Of a stretch of DNA of 16,445 bases, positions 1 through 7,049 are shown one piece after another. The notes under the pieces are model-generated. The model was not told the origin of the DNA and did no database searches. It saw nothing but the letters and a program-made list of their open reading frames with translations. The first letter of the stretch is position 1, and each line of letters opens with the position of its first letter. The stretch is from Candidatus Atribacteria bacterium (GTDB taxonomy: Bacteria > Atribacterota > JS1 > SB-45 > 34-128), in the NCBI GenBank assembly GCA_003451675.1, contig DMCY01000013.1:1-16445 (forward strand), in the 5' to 3' direction. The position numbers and the translations under genes are program-made.

Positions 1-71
1 TGGCTGTCCTACCGTGACAACTAATATTAACTTTAATCTATACTGCATTTATGCTTTCATCGTAAAAAAAT

Positions 72-99
72 TTGACATTCTAATTTGACATAGTATAAT
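72..99 (+). promoter_or_regulatory. sigma70-type promoter of the regulator/ridA operon
   Basis: A perfect TTGACA (72-77) lies 16 bp before a perfect TATAAT (94-99), preceded by an A-rich run that could act as an UP element. A second TTGACA (85-90) lies too close to the same -10 to serve it. Transcription would begin near 106, giving a leader of about 77 nt before the regulator. No operator is obvious, although the regulator may act on its own promoter. Confidence 0.75.
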
Positions 100-182
100 G
101 TAAATAGCATACAATATTTTAGTAAGTATTAAAAGATTTTTATAAATATTTAAATTATAGAAATAAGAAGGAACCTTGATAT

Positions 183-869
183 ATGACTGAAAGTAGAAAA
201 AAGCATCCGATACTAGAAAACCTCATTCCCATTGTAAAAACAATAGCGGCAACATTTGGTAAAAATTGCGAAGTCGTTTTGCATGATTTCAGTGGACCAC
301 AGCACTCAATTATTTTAATAGAAAACGGTCATGTTACCGGAAGGAAAATTGGTGACCCTATAACAGACTTTGCGTTAGCTTCCTGGAGAGAAGGCAGTTT
401 TGGTGATGGCAGTCAAGATAAATTACTTAATTATAAAACAAAAACAAAAGATGGAAGGATACTTAAATCCTCCAGTGTCTTTATTAAAGATGGCAAAGAC
501 AAGATAGTGGGATGTTTATGTATTAACTATGATATGACTGGGCATTTGATGTTCGAAAATGTGATAAAAGAATTCTGCAATATAAATGAATTAAATGAAG
601 AAAAAGAAGAAACTTTTGTTCATGATGTTGACGAAATCCTTGATAGTATTATTGGTAAAGCCATCGAAGAAGTAAATAAACCTATATCTCTCATGCAGAA
701 AGATGATAATTTAAGAGTAGTGAAAATTGTTGATAAAAAAGGTGGTTTTATGATTAAGGGATCTATCGACCAATTGGCTCATAGGTTAAATGTATCCCGA
801 TACACCATCTATAACTACCTTGATGAATTAAAGATGAAAAAGAGAGAAAAAAATAATATGGAAATATAA
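183..869 (+). CDS. YheO-like PAS/HTH transcriptional regulator
   Basis: This 228-residue protein fits the YheO family. It has an N-terminal PAS-like YheO sensor domain (about residues 8-125; HPILENLIPIV, then VLHDFSG, then ILIENGHVTGRKIGDP) and a C-terminal helix-turn-helix of the HTH_22 type (about 150-215). The recognition helix is in SIDQLAHRLNVSRYTIYNYL. AGAAGGA (166-172) stands 10 bp before the ATG. The length is normal for the family. It leads a cluster with ridA and a cyuA-like remnant, so it probably senses an amino acid or an amino-acid breakdown product and controls those genes. The ligand cannot be read from the sequence. The 61-bp gap to ridA holds no terminator, so the genes are probably cotranscribed. 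Confidence 0.88.
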   Translation: MTESRKKHPILENLIPIVKTIAATFGKNCEVVLHDFSGPQHSIILIENGHVTGRKIGDPITDFALASWREGSFGDGSQDKLLNYKTKTKDGRILKSSSVFIKDGKDKIVGCLCINYDMTGHLMFENVIKEFCNINELNEEKEETFVHDVDEILDSIIGKAIEEVNKPISLMQKDDNLRVVKIVDKKGGFMIKGSIDQLAHRLNVSRYTIYNYLDELKMKKREKNNMEI

Positions 870-930
870 ACGAATTATTATAATATTTACTATTAGAAAA
901 GAAACAAAAGAAGAAAGGAGTACTCATTAA

Positions 931-1320
931 GTGGAAAAAGAAGTCAAAATTAACCATGAAGCACCTGCGGCTATTGGTCCATATTCTCCAGCACTCAAAA
1001 TTGGCAATATCATTTTTGCATCAGGGCAAATACCTATTGATCCACAAACAGGAGAAATAGTTGAAGGAGATATCGAAACACAGACCAAACAATCGTTGCA
1101 AAATCTCAAGGCAGTTTTAGAACCTTATTCGATTGATTTTAGTAACATTGTTAAAGTAACTATTTTCTTAAAAGACATGAATAATTTTCCCAGGGTTAAT
1201 GAAATATATAGTCAATACTTTGATAGTCAATTCCCTGCCCGAAGCTGCATAGAAGTGGCACGCTTACCTAAAGATGCTCAAATTGAAATTGAAGCAATTG
1301 CTTATTGTGATGAACAGTAA
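931..1320 (+). CDS. ridA: RidA family 2-iminobutanoate/2-iminopropanoate deaminase
   Basis: This 129-residue protein is a full-length RidA (YjgF/YER057c/UK114). Members hydrolyse the reactive enamine/imine intermediates made by PLP-dependent dehydratases such as serine/threonine dehydratase or cysteine desulfidase, giving a 2-keto acid and ammonia, and act as cytosolic trimers. Signature stretches are AIGPYSPA (14-21), the SGQIP segment (31-35) and PARSCIEVARLPKDAQIEIEA (102-122). R104 corresponds to the carboxylate-binding arginine, E119 to the water-activating glutamate, and C106 to the conserved cysteine. The start is GTG, supported by AAGAAAGGAG (911-920) 10 bp upstream. Next to a cyuA-like gene, RidA would clear the aminoacrylate released during cysteine breakdown. 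Confidence 0.95.
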   Translation: MEKEVKINHEAPAAIGPYSPALKIGNIIFASGQIPIDPQTGEIVEGDIETQTKQSLQNLKAVLEPYSIDFSNIVKVTIFLKDMNNFPRVNEIYSQYFDSQFPARSCIEVARLPKDAQIEIEAIAYCDEQ

Positions 1321-1356
1321 TGAGAAAGTATCTATAAATTTAAGCTGGAGAAAACA

Positions 1357-1784
1357 ATGGGAAAAAGTCAAGAAGATTTGCTTAATTTGTTAAAAAAGGC
1401 ATTAAATCTTATACCGGGACCTTGTCGGCAATGTGCGGTTGTGGAGTGGCAGCTGGCATAGGGGCAAGTGCCGGGGTAGTCTATCTATTAGGCGGCAACC
1501 AGGATAAAATCATGGGTGCACTATATAATATGGTCGGTTCTATCTCTGGAGTCATCTGTGATGGAGCCAAAGAAGGCTGCTCTTATAAACTGGCTTTGGC
1601 ATCCGGATGGGCTGTCCAATCAACATTACTGGCTTTGCATGGTTCAATTATTCACAATACTGATGGTATTGTTCATCCTGATTTCAGACAACTGTTTAAA
1701 AACTTGGGTCATCTGTGTGATCCAGGTATGATTGCTACAGATCAGGCAATATTGGATGTGATGATAGAAAAAACAACGCCCTAA
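1357..1784 (+). pseudogene. cyuA-like (UPF0597) L-cysteine desulfidase remnant with internal deletion
   Basis: Two ends of one gene lie side by side in different frames. The 5' piece has a ribosome site (CTGGAG, about 1345-1350) and an ATG at 1357 opening MGKSQEDLLNLLKKALNL, which resembles the amino terminus of the family. At about 1410-1422 the similarity moves to another reading frame, GTLSAMCGCGVAAGIGASAG through CDGAKEGC and on to a normal C-terminus ending at 1784. The CGCG and CDGAKEGC stretches carry the conserved cysteines thought to hold an iron-sulfur cluster in this SDH_alpha-type fold. The family is usually a little over 400 residues, so about 260 codons appear to be missing. The downstream frame alone could begin at TTG 1422 (120 aa), but it would lack the active-site N-terminal half. 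An active protein is unlikely. The piece follows ridA by 36 bp. Confidence 0.75.
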
Positions 1785-2015
1785 GTTTCTCCTTGACAAC
1801 CATGTTATACTTAAATGTATTCTGCTTTTAATTGTGCACTAATTTACAAACACAAGAATGAATGCCCATTTTGAGCTTCGTGATACCCAGATTGTTTTCC
1901 ATTGGTCCGATAACTTAGGATATCTTCGAAACGTCAAGCGAATAATTCGATTCTTTTCATCAAAAAGCAAGCATATACAGAAAATTTTTATTATTTATTA
2001 AATTTAGGAGAAAAA
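1785..2015 (+). other. Helicase leader region with a possible 47-codon ORF
   Basis: These 231 bp separate the cyuA remnant from the helicase. A TTGACA lies at 1793-1798. The only spaced -10 candidate is TATTCT (1818-1823) at 19 bp, so the promoter is weak or uncertain. If it is real, the helicase leader is near 185 nt, as is common for cold-inducible DEAD-box genes. An open frame from ATG 1858 to TAA 2001 encodes 47 residues (MNAHFELRDTQIVFHWSDNL, then a basic tail) and stops 14 bp before the helicase ATG. No Shine-Dalgarno site precedes it and I recognise no homologue, so it may be chance. Confidence 0.3.
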
Positions 2016-3635
2016 ATGACAGATATTGAAAGATTCAAACAGCTTGGCCTTTCTGAAGAGGTTATTGAAGCTATTTCTAAAAAAGGCTTTGAAGAGCCAA
2101 CACCTATTCAGACTTTAACAATTCCGGTAATGTTACGTGATGAAACCAATATAATTGTGCAAGCCCAGACAGGCACCGGTAAAACAGCAGCATTCGGCTT
2201 ACCTTTAATTGAAATGATAGAACCCAAACAAAGAAGTGTACAGGCTATGATTGTAACGCCTACCAGGGAACTTGCCATACAGGTTTCCGAGGAAATTAAT
2301 TCCTTAAAGGGAAACACAGGTATACAGGTTATTCCTGTTTATGGCGGACAATCGATTGACCAGCAATTAAGGCGTCTAAAAAAGGGAGTTCATATTGTAG
2401 TGGGAACTCCCGGAAGAGTTATTGATCATCTCAACAGGAAGACCCTTAATCTCAGGGATATAGAATATCTTATACTTGATGAGGCCGACGAAATGCTGAA
2501 TATGGGATTTATTGAAGATGTGGAAGAAATAATGAAACACACCAATCCCGGGAAGAGGACACTTCTCTTCTCGGCTACCATACCTGCAAGAATTAAGACA
2601 TTAGCTGGGAAATATATGGGTGGTTATAAATTTATTACCGTTGAAAAACAACAGCCTACCGTAAGTCTTACCGAGCAGATATACTATGAGGTACAGTCTT
2701 CTGATAAATTTGAAGCACTATGCAGGATTATTGATATTGAAGAAGATTTTTATGGACTGGTTTTTTGCAGGACCAAAAATGATGTTGATGAAGTCACAAG
2801 CCATCTTACAGAGAGAGGTTATGATGCAGATTTTATCCATGGTGATATATCACAAAGCCAGAGAGAAAAGACTCTCGGCAGATTCAAGAAGAAGAAGATT
2901 AATATCCTGGTAGCAACAGACGTTGCTGCGCGCGGCTTAGATGTTAATAATATGACCCATGTTATTAACTATTCGCTACCTCATGACCCTGAATCCTATG
3001 TACATAGGATTGGAAGAACCGGAAGAGCAGGTAAAGAAGGTACAGCAATTACCTTTATTACACCCAGCGAATACCATAAGCTGATGTTCATTCAACGCAA
3101 AGCAAAAACCGATATTAAAAAATTAAAAGTACCCAACGTTAAAGATATCATCAGGGCAAAGACCAGGAAAATTAATGAAGATATTGCAGCCATGAACAGT
3201 GAAGAAATAGATGCCAACTACTATAATTGGGCAAAAAGGCTTCTTGAAAATAGTAATACTACTGAAGTTCTTGCCAAAATACTGAACTACAGTTTTGATG
3301 ATAAGCTTAATCCAGGTTTATATAGCGAGATAAAAGAATTATCCGGTAGAAACAGAAAAATAGAACTGGAAGGCAAAACCAGGCTTTTTGTAGCAATGGG
3401 GAAGAAAGACAAGATTACTCCTGCCAAATTGGTAAAATATGTTTTTGAAAATACCGGAGTAAATAAATCTGATATTGATCAGGTAGAAGTGTATAATGAA
3501 TTTTCCTTTATAACTGTCCCTTTTAAAGAAGCAAAGACAATCTTAGGTATCTTTAAAAAGAAATCAGGCAAGGGAAGGTCATTAGTTGTAAAAGCCAAGG
3601 CTAAGCAGAAGAAAAAACCTGTCTTTTCAAAATGA
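2016..3635 (+). CDS. deaD: DEAD-box ATP-dependent RNA helicase (DeaD/CshA type, DbpA-like RNA-binding tail)
   Basis: This 539-residue cytosolic helicase unwinds structured RNA in ribosome assembly, mRNA decay and cold adaptation. All core motifs are present: Q motif GFEEPTPIQ (24-32), motif I AQTGTGKT (50-57), Ia PTRELA (82-87), Ib TPGR (131-134), II DEAD (155-158), III SAT (186-188), IV VFCRTK (249-254), V ATDVAARGLD (300-309) and VI HRIGRTGRAG (330-339). Residues about 453-525 match the DbpA/CsdA RNA-binding fold (TRLFVAMGKKDKITPAKLV), followed by a basic tail (KAKAKQKKK). AGGAG (2006-2010) sits 5 bp before the ATG. It stands alone, with intergenic stretches on both sides. The deaD symbol is chosen by domain layout; cshA would be equally fair. 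Confidence 0.93.
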   Translation: MTDIERFKQLGLSEEVIEAISKKGFEEPTPIQTLTIPVMLRDETNIIVQAQTGTGKTAAFGLPLIEMIEPKQRSVQAMIVTPTRELAIQVSEEINSLKGNTGIQVIPVYGGQSIDQQLRRLKKGVHIVVGTPGRVIDHLNRKTLNLRDIEYLILDEADEMLNMGFIEDVEEIMKHTNPGKRTLLFSATIPARIKTLAGKYMGGYKFITVEKQQPTVSLTEQIYYEVQSSDKFEALCRIIDIEEDFYGLVFCRTKNDVDEVTSHLTERGYDADFIHGDISQSQREKTLGRFKKKKINILVATDVAARGLDVNNMTHVINYSLPHDPESYVHRIGRTGRAGKEGTAITFITPSEYHKLMFIQRKAKTDIKKLKVPNVKDIIRAKTRKINEDIAAMNSEEIDANYYNWAKRLLENSNTTEVLAKILNYSFDDKLNPGLYSEIKELSGRNRKIELEGKTRLFVAMGKKDKITPAKLVKYVFENTGVNKSDIDQVEVYNEFSFITVPFKEAKTILGIFKKKSGKGRSLVVKAKAKQKKKPVFSK

Positions 3636-3692
3636 AAATTGATTGAATGATTAGATTAAGGAAAGTTTCTAGTTACCGGTTTTCAGTTTTCA

Positions 3693-3708
3693 GTTAAATC
3701 GATTTAAC
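3693..3708. repeat. Perfect 16-bp palindrome
   Basis: GTTAAATC (3693-3700) is followed directly by its exact reverse complement GATTTAAC (3701-3708). It could be a dimeric regulator site or part of the neighbouring relic element. Nothing nearby shows which. Confidence 0.55.
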
Positions 3709-3712
3709 CAAC

Positions 3713-3751
3713 ACATAGGTAACACTTTTGATACAGGACATAGGTAACACT
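3713..3751. repeat. Pair of 14-bp direct repeats, probable relic of an insertion-sequence end
   Basis: ACATAGGTAACACT occurs at 3713-3726 and again at 3738-3751, a period of 25 bp. Tandem copies of this kind of motif (reading TGTTACCTATGT on the other strand) are, as I recall, typical of the transposase-binding ends of IS481-like/integrase-core elements. No transposase gene accompanies it here, so it is likely a leftover end. The assignment rests on memory of the motif. Confidence 0.5.
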
Positions 3752-3997
3752 ATACAATTACTTATATACTTGCTGGCTAAATACCAAATACCAGTAATTA
3801 TAAATTCTTGCTTTAAGCTGATTACTATATTGCTTATTTTTGAGCGAACCAGGGGACAGTCCATTGAGACATAGTAATAGATACAGAAACCACAGCAGTA
3901 TTATCTCCACTATTAATTGAAAATCTGCTATTTGCAAAAAAAGTAAAAATATTTAAAATTTTCAAACAATTCCTGACATACAGTAGTCAAGAATAAA

Positions 3998-4006
3998 TGT
4001 TATAAT
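3998..4006 (+). promoter_or_regulatory. Extended -10 promoter of the exported nuclease
   Basis: TGTTATAAT matches the extended -10 form TGnTATAAT exactly, with the perfect TATAAT at 4001-4006. No good -35 is found at the standard distance; CTGACA at 3973-3978 is 22 bp away. Extended -10 promoters often do without one. The leader would be about 60 nt. Confidence 0.5.
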
Positions 4007-4073
4007 AAATAGATAAAAATAACTGCCACTTTCAATTTGTATCCTGCAAGAAAAACAAAAGGAGCATTTAGAA

Positions 4074-4706
4074 ATGGCTTCTAATAGAGAAAGAAAATAT
4101 TTTCTAATTTGCTTCACCCTGTTGTGTCTCTCAATATTATTATCTTATTTTCCGGCCATGGCAAAAAACCAGGTCTATTTTTCCCTGTATGATGACCCGG
4201 AAGCAGTTATCATCGAACACCTGTCAAAAGCAGAAGAATCAATCCATATTGCCATGTATCATTTCACCGACAGTCAGCTTGCCCGGGAAGTTGTTAAGGC
4301 CAAAAACAGAGGAGTAGAGATAAAAATTTACCTGGACAGCTCTCAGGTTGATGCCCAATACAGCAAAGCCCGCTTCTTTATCAAGGAAGGGATAGAAAAT
4401 ATCAGGATAAGCTCAAACAGTAATCTCATGCACAATAAATTTGCCATTATTGACAATACTATTGTCCTCACCGGCTCTTATAACTGGACAGCCTCAGCCA
4501 GTGAAAGAAATGATGAGAATTTATTGGTCATTGATGATGAAGAAATCGTAGCCAGGTATCAGGATTATTTTAATACCCTCTGGGAAGAAAAACACAGTCC
4601 GGAAAAATATCAGGAGTTACTAAATCACCCCGGAGTTCATTTAAAGCCAAGTTTAACAGATAATAACAAGAATCAAAAAATGAGTGAAACTTGTGAAGAT
4701 AAATGA
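4074..4706 (+). CDS. Exported PLD-superfamily nuclease (single HKD motif, Nuc-like)
   Basis: This 210-residue protein begins with a basic stretch (RERK) and a hydrophobic segment (9-28) ending in AMA (28-30), a likely signal peptidase site or an N-terminal membrane anchor. The mature part is a single phospholipase D-type domain. H120, K122 and D127 form the HxKxxxxD motif (MHNKFAIID), followed by GSYNWT (134-139) and the conserved NDEN (146-149). Single-HKD members such as Nuc act as dimers on DNA phosphodiester bonds and need no metal. A role in extracellular DNA digestion, uptake or envelope defence is possible. The length is right for the family. AAAGGAG before the ATG is a good ribosome site. 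It sits alone, 128 bp before the toxin-antitoxin operon. Confidence 0.85.
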   Translation: MASNRERKYFLICFTLLCLSILLSYFPAMAKNQVYFSLYDDPEAVIIEHLSKAEESIHIAMYHFTDSQLAREVVKAKNRGVEIKIYLDSSQVDAQYSKARFFIKEGIENIRISSNSNLMHNKFAIIDNTIVLTGSYNWTASASERNDENLLVIDDEEIVARYQDYFNTLWEEKHSPEKYQELLNHPGVHLKPSLTDNNKNQKMSETCEDK

Positions 4707-4777
4707 AGCTATCTAATCTGTTTGTAAAAAACTATTATTTTTTAGAAAATTAAAAAATCTGGTTATAAAAAAAGAAA

Positions 4778-4825
4778 TTGTTATTCATTTTTGGTAAAAT
4801 GGTATAAAGTTTGTTTTAATAACAA
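4778..4825 (+). promoter_or_regulatory. Candidate promoter/operator of the AbiE-like operon
   Basis: TTGTTATT (4778-4785) and its exact reverse complement AATAACAA (4818-4825) flank the likely promoter. TTGTTA serves as -35 and TATAAA (4803-4808) as -10, although the 19-bp spacing is long. The right half abuts the antitoxin's ribosome site (AAAGGAG, 4824-4830). AbiEi-type antitoxins repress their own promoter by binding inverted repeats, so this is a reasonable autoregulatory site. An 8-bp repeat in very AT-rich DNA could also be chance. Confidence 0.35.
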
Positions 4826-4834
4826 AGGAGAATA

Positions 4835-5548
4835 ATGGCTAAAGCAACCATAAAGGATTACATTATTAAATTCTCAAAAGAAAAACCTTATTTTCATATA
4901 GATGAATTAGAAAAATATTTAAAAAAAAATGAGGTAAAATTTACTCATAAAACTTTAAAGCAAAATATTTATTTACTCAAGAAGGGGAAACTATTACATT
5001 CAGCAGGCAGAGGATGGTACTCGACTATTGAAAAAGAATTCAAATTAGACAAAAAACCGATTAAGGATATTGTGAAACTAATTCATTCAAAATTCCCACT
5101 TTTAAATTTTTCTTGTTGGAGTACTGAACAGATAAAAGGGTATTTTCAGCATTTACCCAGTCAGTTTATAACTTTTATCTATTCTGATAAGGAGTATCTA
5201 ACCACAATCAAAGACTTTTTAATTGAAAAAGATTATACTGTATACCTTAACCCACATAAACAAGATATAGAAAAGTTTGTTGAACTAAAATCTAAGAATA
5301 TAATTATTTTAAGACCATCAATAATGGTTTGTTCTTTAAAAGACAATATTTATGCGAGAGTTGAAAAAATACTTGTTGATTTGCTTTTTGAAATGAAAAA
5401 AATAAACTTCATGGATAAAGAAGAATATATAAAAATATTTTCCAACATCATTACAAATTACCGTATTAATTTAGCCAAATCTCTTGTTTATGCTTATAGT
5501 AGGAAAAAAGATGATGAAATAAAAGAAATAATAAATGAAATTATATAA
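4835..5548 (+). CDS. AbiEi-like antitoxin (winged-helix DNA-binding protein)
   Basis: This 237-residue, lysine-rich protein has an N-terminal winged-helix-like stretch (about 5-65: IKDYIIKFSKEKPYFHIDEL, then the WYST strand at 61-64). A larger C-terminal domain follows, with FSCWSTEQIKGYFQHLPSQF and a late helical region. The layout and the AbiEii toxin downstream identify it as the antitoxin of a type IV AbiE-like pair. Such proteins neutralise the nucleotidyltransferase toxin without stable complex formation and repress the operon. It may belong to the DUF6577-like branch, but that rests on memory. AAAGGAG (4824-4830) lies 4 bp before the ATG. A run of nine A (4921-4929) early in the gene is a slippage hazard. 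Base composition is more AT-rich than in the genes to the left, suggesting acquisition by transfer. Confidence 0.72.
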   Translation: MAKATIKDYIIKFSKEKPYFHIDELEKYLKKNEVKFTHKTLKQNIYLLKKGKLLHSAGRGWYSTIEKEFKLDKKPIKDIVKLIHSKFPLLNFSCWSTEQIKGYFQHLPSQFITFIYSDKEYLTTIKDFLIEKDYTVYLNPHKQDIEKFVELKSKNIIILRPSIMVCSLKDNIYARVEKILVDLLFEMKKINFMDKEEYIKIFSNIITNYRINLAKSLVYAYSRKKDDEIKEIINEII

Positions 5549-5591
5549 ATTGACTAATACGCCATAATAACAAAATGTCGCATTAGTCAAT
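5549..5591 (+). other. Stem-loop between antitoxin and toxin genes
   Basis: ATTGACTAATACG (5549-5561), beginning just after the antitoxin stop codon, pairs with CGCATTAGTCAAT (5579-5591) over 13 positions with one A-C mismatch and a 17-nt loop. No U run follows, so it is a poor terminator. It ends 16 nt before the toxin start and could limit toxin translation, set an RNA-processing site, or bind protein as DNA. Confidence 0.6.
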
Positions 5592-5607
5592 ATATACAAA
5601 TTATGTA

Positions 5608-6675
5608 ATGTATATGATTAAAAAGAAATGCTTTGAAAAAAATTGGATAATACAAAAACATAAAGAATTAAAAGCGGACCCTATATTAGTAGAGAAAGCT
5701 ATTTATGCTTTTGAATTACTGGGAAGCCTGCTCATCAATGGAGTAGAGCTTATTTTTAAGGGCGGAACCGGATTAATTTTGCTTTTACCGGAAATAAAAA
5801 GATTATCTATAGATATTGACATAGTTAGCAAAGCAAAACAAAATGACCTAATTAAATCAATAGAAAAAACAACTACAGCAGGTGTCTTTAAACGGTGGGA
5901 AGAAGATAGCCGAATCCTTAATCATAAGATAGATAAAAAACATTATAAATTTTATTATGATTCTATATTAGAAAACCGAGAATCGTACATACTTCTAGAT
6001 ATTGTTTTTTCAGATTATTCATTTGTGGATACTACAGAGAAATTAGTTAAGGTGCCATTATTTAAAATTGAAAAAGAAGTCAAAGTCAGTATTCCTACAG
6101 TAAATTCCTATATTGCTGATAAATTAACTGCTTTTGCCCCCAGAACTATTGGTATTCCATTTAGAAAGAATAAATCCATGGAAATCATTAAACAACTATT
6201 TGACTTGAATAATTTGTTTAATGAAATTGACAATCTATTAGAAATAGATAGGGTATATAGAACTATTGCACAATCTGAAGCCTCTTATCGTAATTTAGAC
6301 AATTCTATAGATAGTTTTTTAAAAGATTCTATTTATACTTCATTTTTAATAAGCCAATTAGATTTTCGGAAATGCATAGAAAATGATTATACAAAAGAAT
6401 TAAGGGACGGGATTAAACAAATTAAAAGTCATATAATTGGAGGAAAATATTCTTTGCTTAATGCAAAGGAAAATGCTTCAAAAATTGCTTGTTTGGCAAC
6501 CTTAATACTAAATAAACAAACAAATTTTGATATAAAAGAATTGGAATTTAAAGAGAAAGATTTAGCAAAAATAAGAGAAATTGAACTGAAAAACGAATAT
6601 GCGATTTTAAACAAACTAAAACCAATTTCTCCAGAAAGTTTCTATTTATGGTGCATAGCTACAGGATTAATTTGA
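5608..6675 (+). CDS. abiEii: AbiEii/AbiGii-family nucleotidyltransferase toxin
   Basis: This 355-residue protein is a DNA polymerase beta-fold nucleotidyltransferase toxin of the AbiEii type. Relatives transfer nucleotides to cellular RNA, including tRNA, and stop growth during phage infection. The nucleotide-binding motif KGGTGL (51-56) is followed by RLSIDID (65-71), whose D69 and D71 are the metal-binding pair. LLDIVF (129-134) supplies the probable third aspartate, D131. ADKLTAF (170-176) and FDLNNLF (198-204) match the family's later motifs. The start is uncertain: ATG 5608 or ATG 5614. Neither has a Shine-Dalgarno site. A minimal ATG-TAA (5603-5608) overlaps the first start by one base. 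All catalytic motifs look intact, so the toxin is probably active if made. Confidence 0.88.
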   Translation: MYMIKKKCFEKNWIIQKHKELKADPILVEKAIYAFELLGSLLINGVELIFKGGTGLILLLPEIKRLSIDIDIVSKAKQNDLIKSIEKTTTAGVFKRWEEDSRILNHKIDKKHYKFYYDSILENRESYILLDIVFSDYSFVDTTEKLVKVPLFKIEKEVKVSIPTVNSYIADKLTAFAPRTIGIPFRKNKSMEIIKQLFDLNNLFNEIDNLLEIDRVYRTIAQSEASYRNLDNSIDSFLKDSIYTSFLISQLDFRKCIENDYTKELRDGIKQIKSHIIGGKYSLLNAKENASKIACLATLILNKQTNFDIKELEFKEKDLAKIREIELKNEYAILNKLKPISPESFYLWCIATGLI

Positions 6676-6981
6676 CAAGTAAACTTATAGTCCACAAAGT
6701 TTATTCAACAGTATTTTATAACTGAATAACTGAAGATAGGAAAGAATTTATTACAGGAACTAAAAGAGAAAACTATCAACTAAAATATTTATTTCATTAT
6801 TGGCAGACTGGTCGACTTTTTTTTGCATTTGAACGCAATATGAAATACTCACAACCCAATACGATTTCAAATTAGTAAATCGGTTAATTAGTAAATTATT
6901 ATAAATGTAAAACAGGCTGACCGGGCATAATAACTCGACCAGCAAATGTATTTAACCTCGATACTATATACTATCTTACTT

Positions 6982-7016
6982 ATTTGTTGCAATTTAGGTT
7001 TTTAATTTGTTACAAT
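6982..7016 (+). promoter_or_regulatory. Candidate hsdM promoter inside paired repeats
   Basis: ATTTGTTGCAAT (6982-6993) and ATTTGTTACAAT (7005-7016) are near-identical 12-mers offset by 23 bp. The first contains a -35-like TTGCAA (6987-6992). The second contains TACAAT (7011-7016), preceded by an extended TG. The spacing is 18 bp. A repressor binding both copies would cover both promoter elements. The leader to hsdM would be about 220 nt. Confidence 0.4.
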
Positions 7017-7049
7017 AATAAAAGTTGCGAACAACATATAATTATATAT

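Larger units (their letters stand above)
3636..4073. other. Intergenic region with relic IS-like repeats, no convincing gene
   Basis: These 438 bp lie between the helicase and the exported nuclease. They hold a tandem TTTTCAG pair near 3681-3693, a perfect palindrome (3693-3708), two 14-bp direct repeats (3713-3751) and an extended -10 promoter (3998-4006). On the minus strand about 3839-3920 reads NSGDNTAVVSVSITMSQWTV, faintly like a repeat from a surface protein. It is short, has no start, and I do not call it a gene. No good intrinsic terminator follows the helicase. Confidence 0.5.

Noticed and set aside
14..44. Second promoter, GTGACA (14-19) and TATACT (39-44)
   Set aside because: Spacing of 19 bp and a weaker -35; the 72-99 promoter is far better.
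3839..3950. Minus-strand stretch reading NSGDNTAVVSVSITMSQWTV, reminiscent of a surface-protein repeat
   Set aside because: It is under 40 codons, has no start or ribosome site, and the resemblance is only impressionistic.
6728..6880. Open stretch of about 49 codons before hsdM (EDRKEFITGTKRENYQLKYL)
   Set aside because: No start codon with a ribosome site and no recognised family. Kept only as a note in the intergenic entry.
6808..6942. CTGGTCGA (6808-6815) with inverted copy TCGACCAG (6935-6942)
   Set aside because: Arms of 8 bp about 120 bp apart, with no mobile gene between them; probably chance.
6760..6945. 61-codon minus-strand ORF starting MLVELLCPVS
   Set aside because: No ribosome site, no recognised family, in very AT-rich intergenic DNA.
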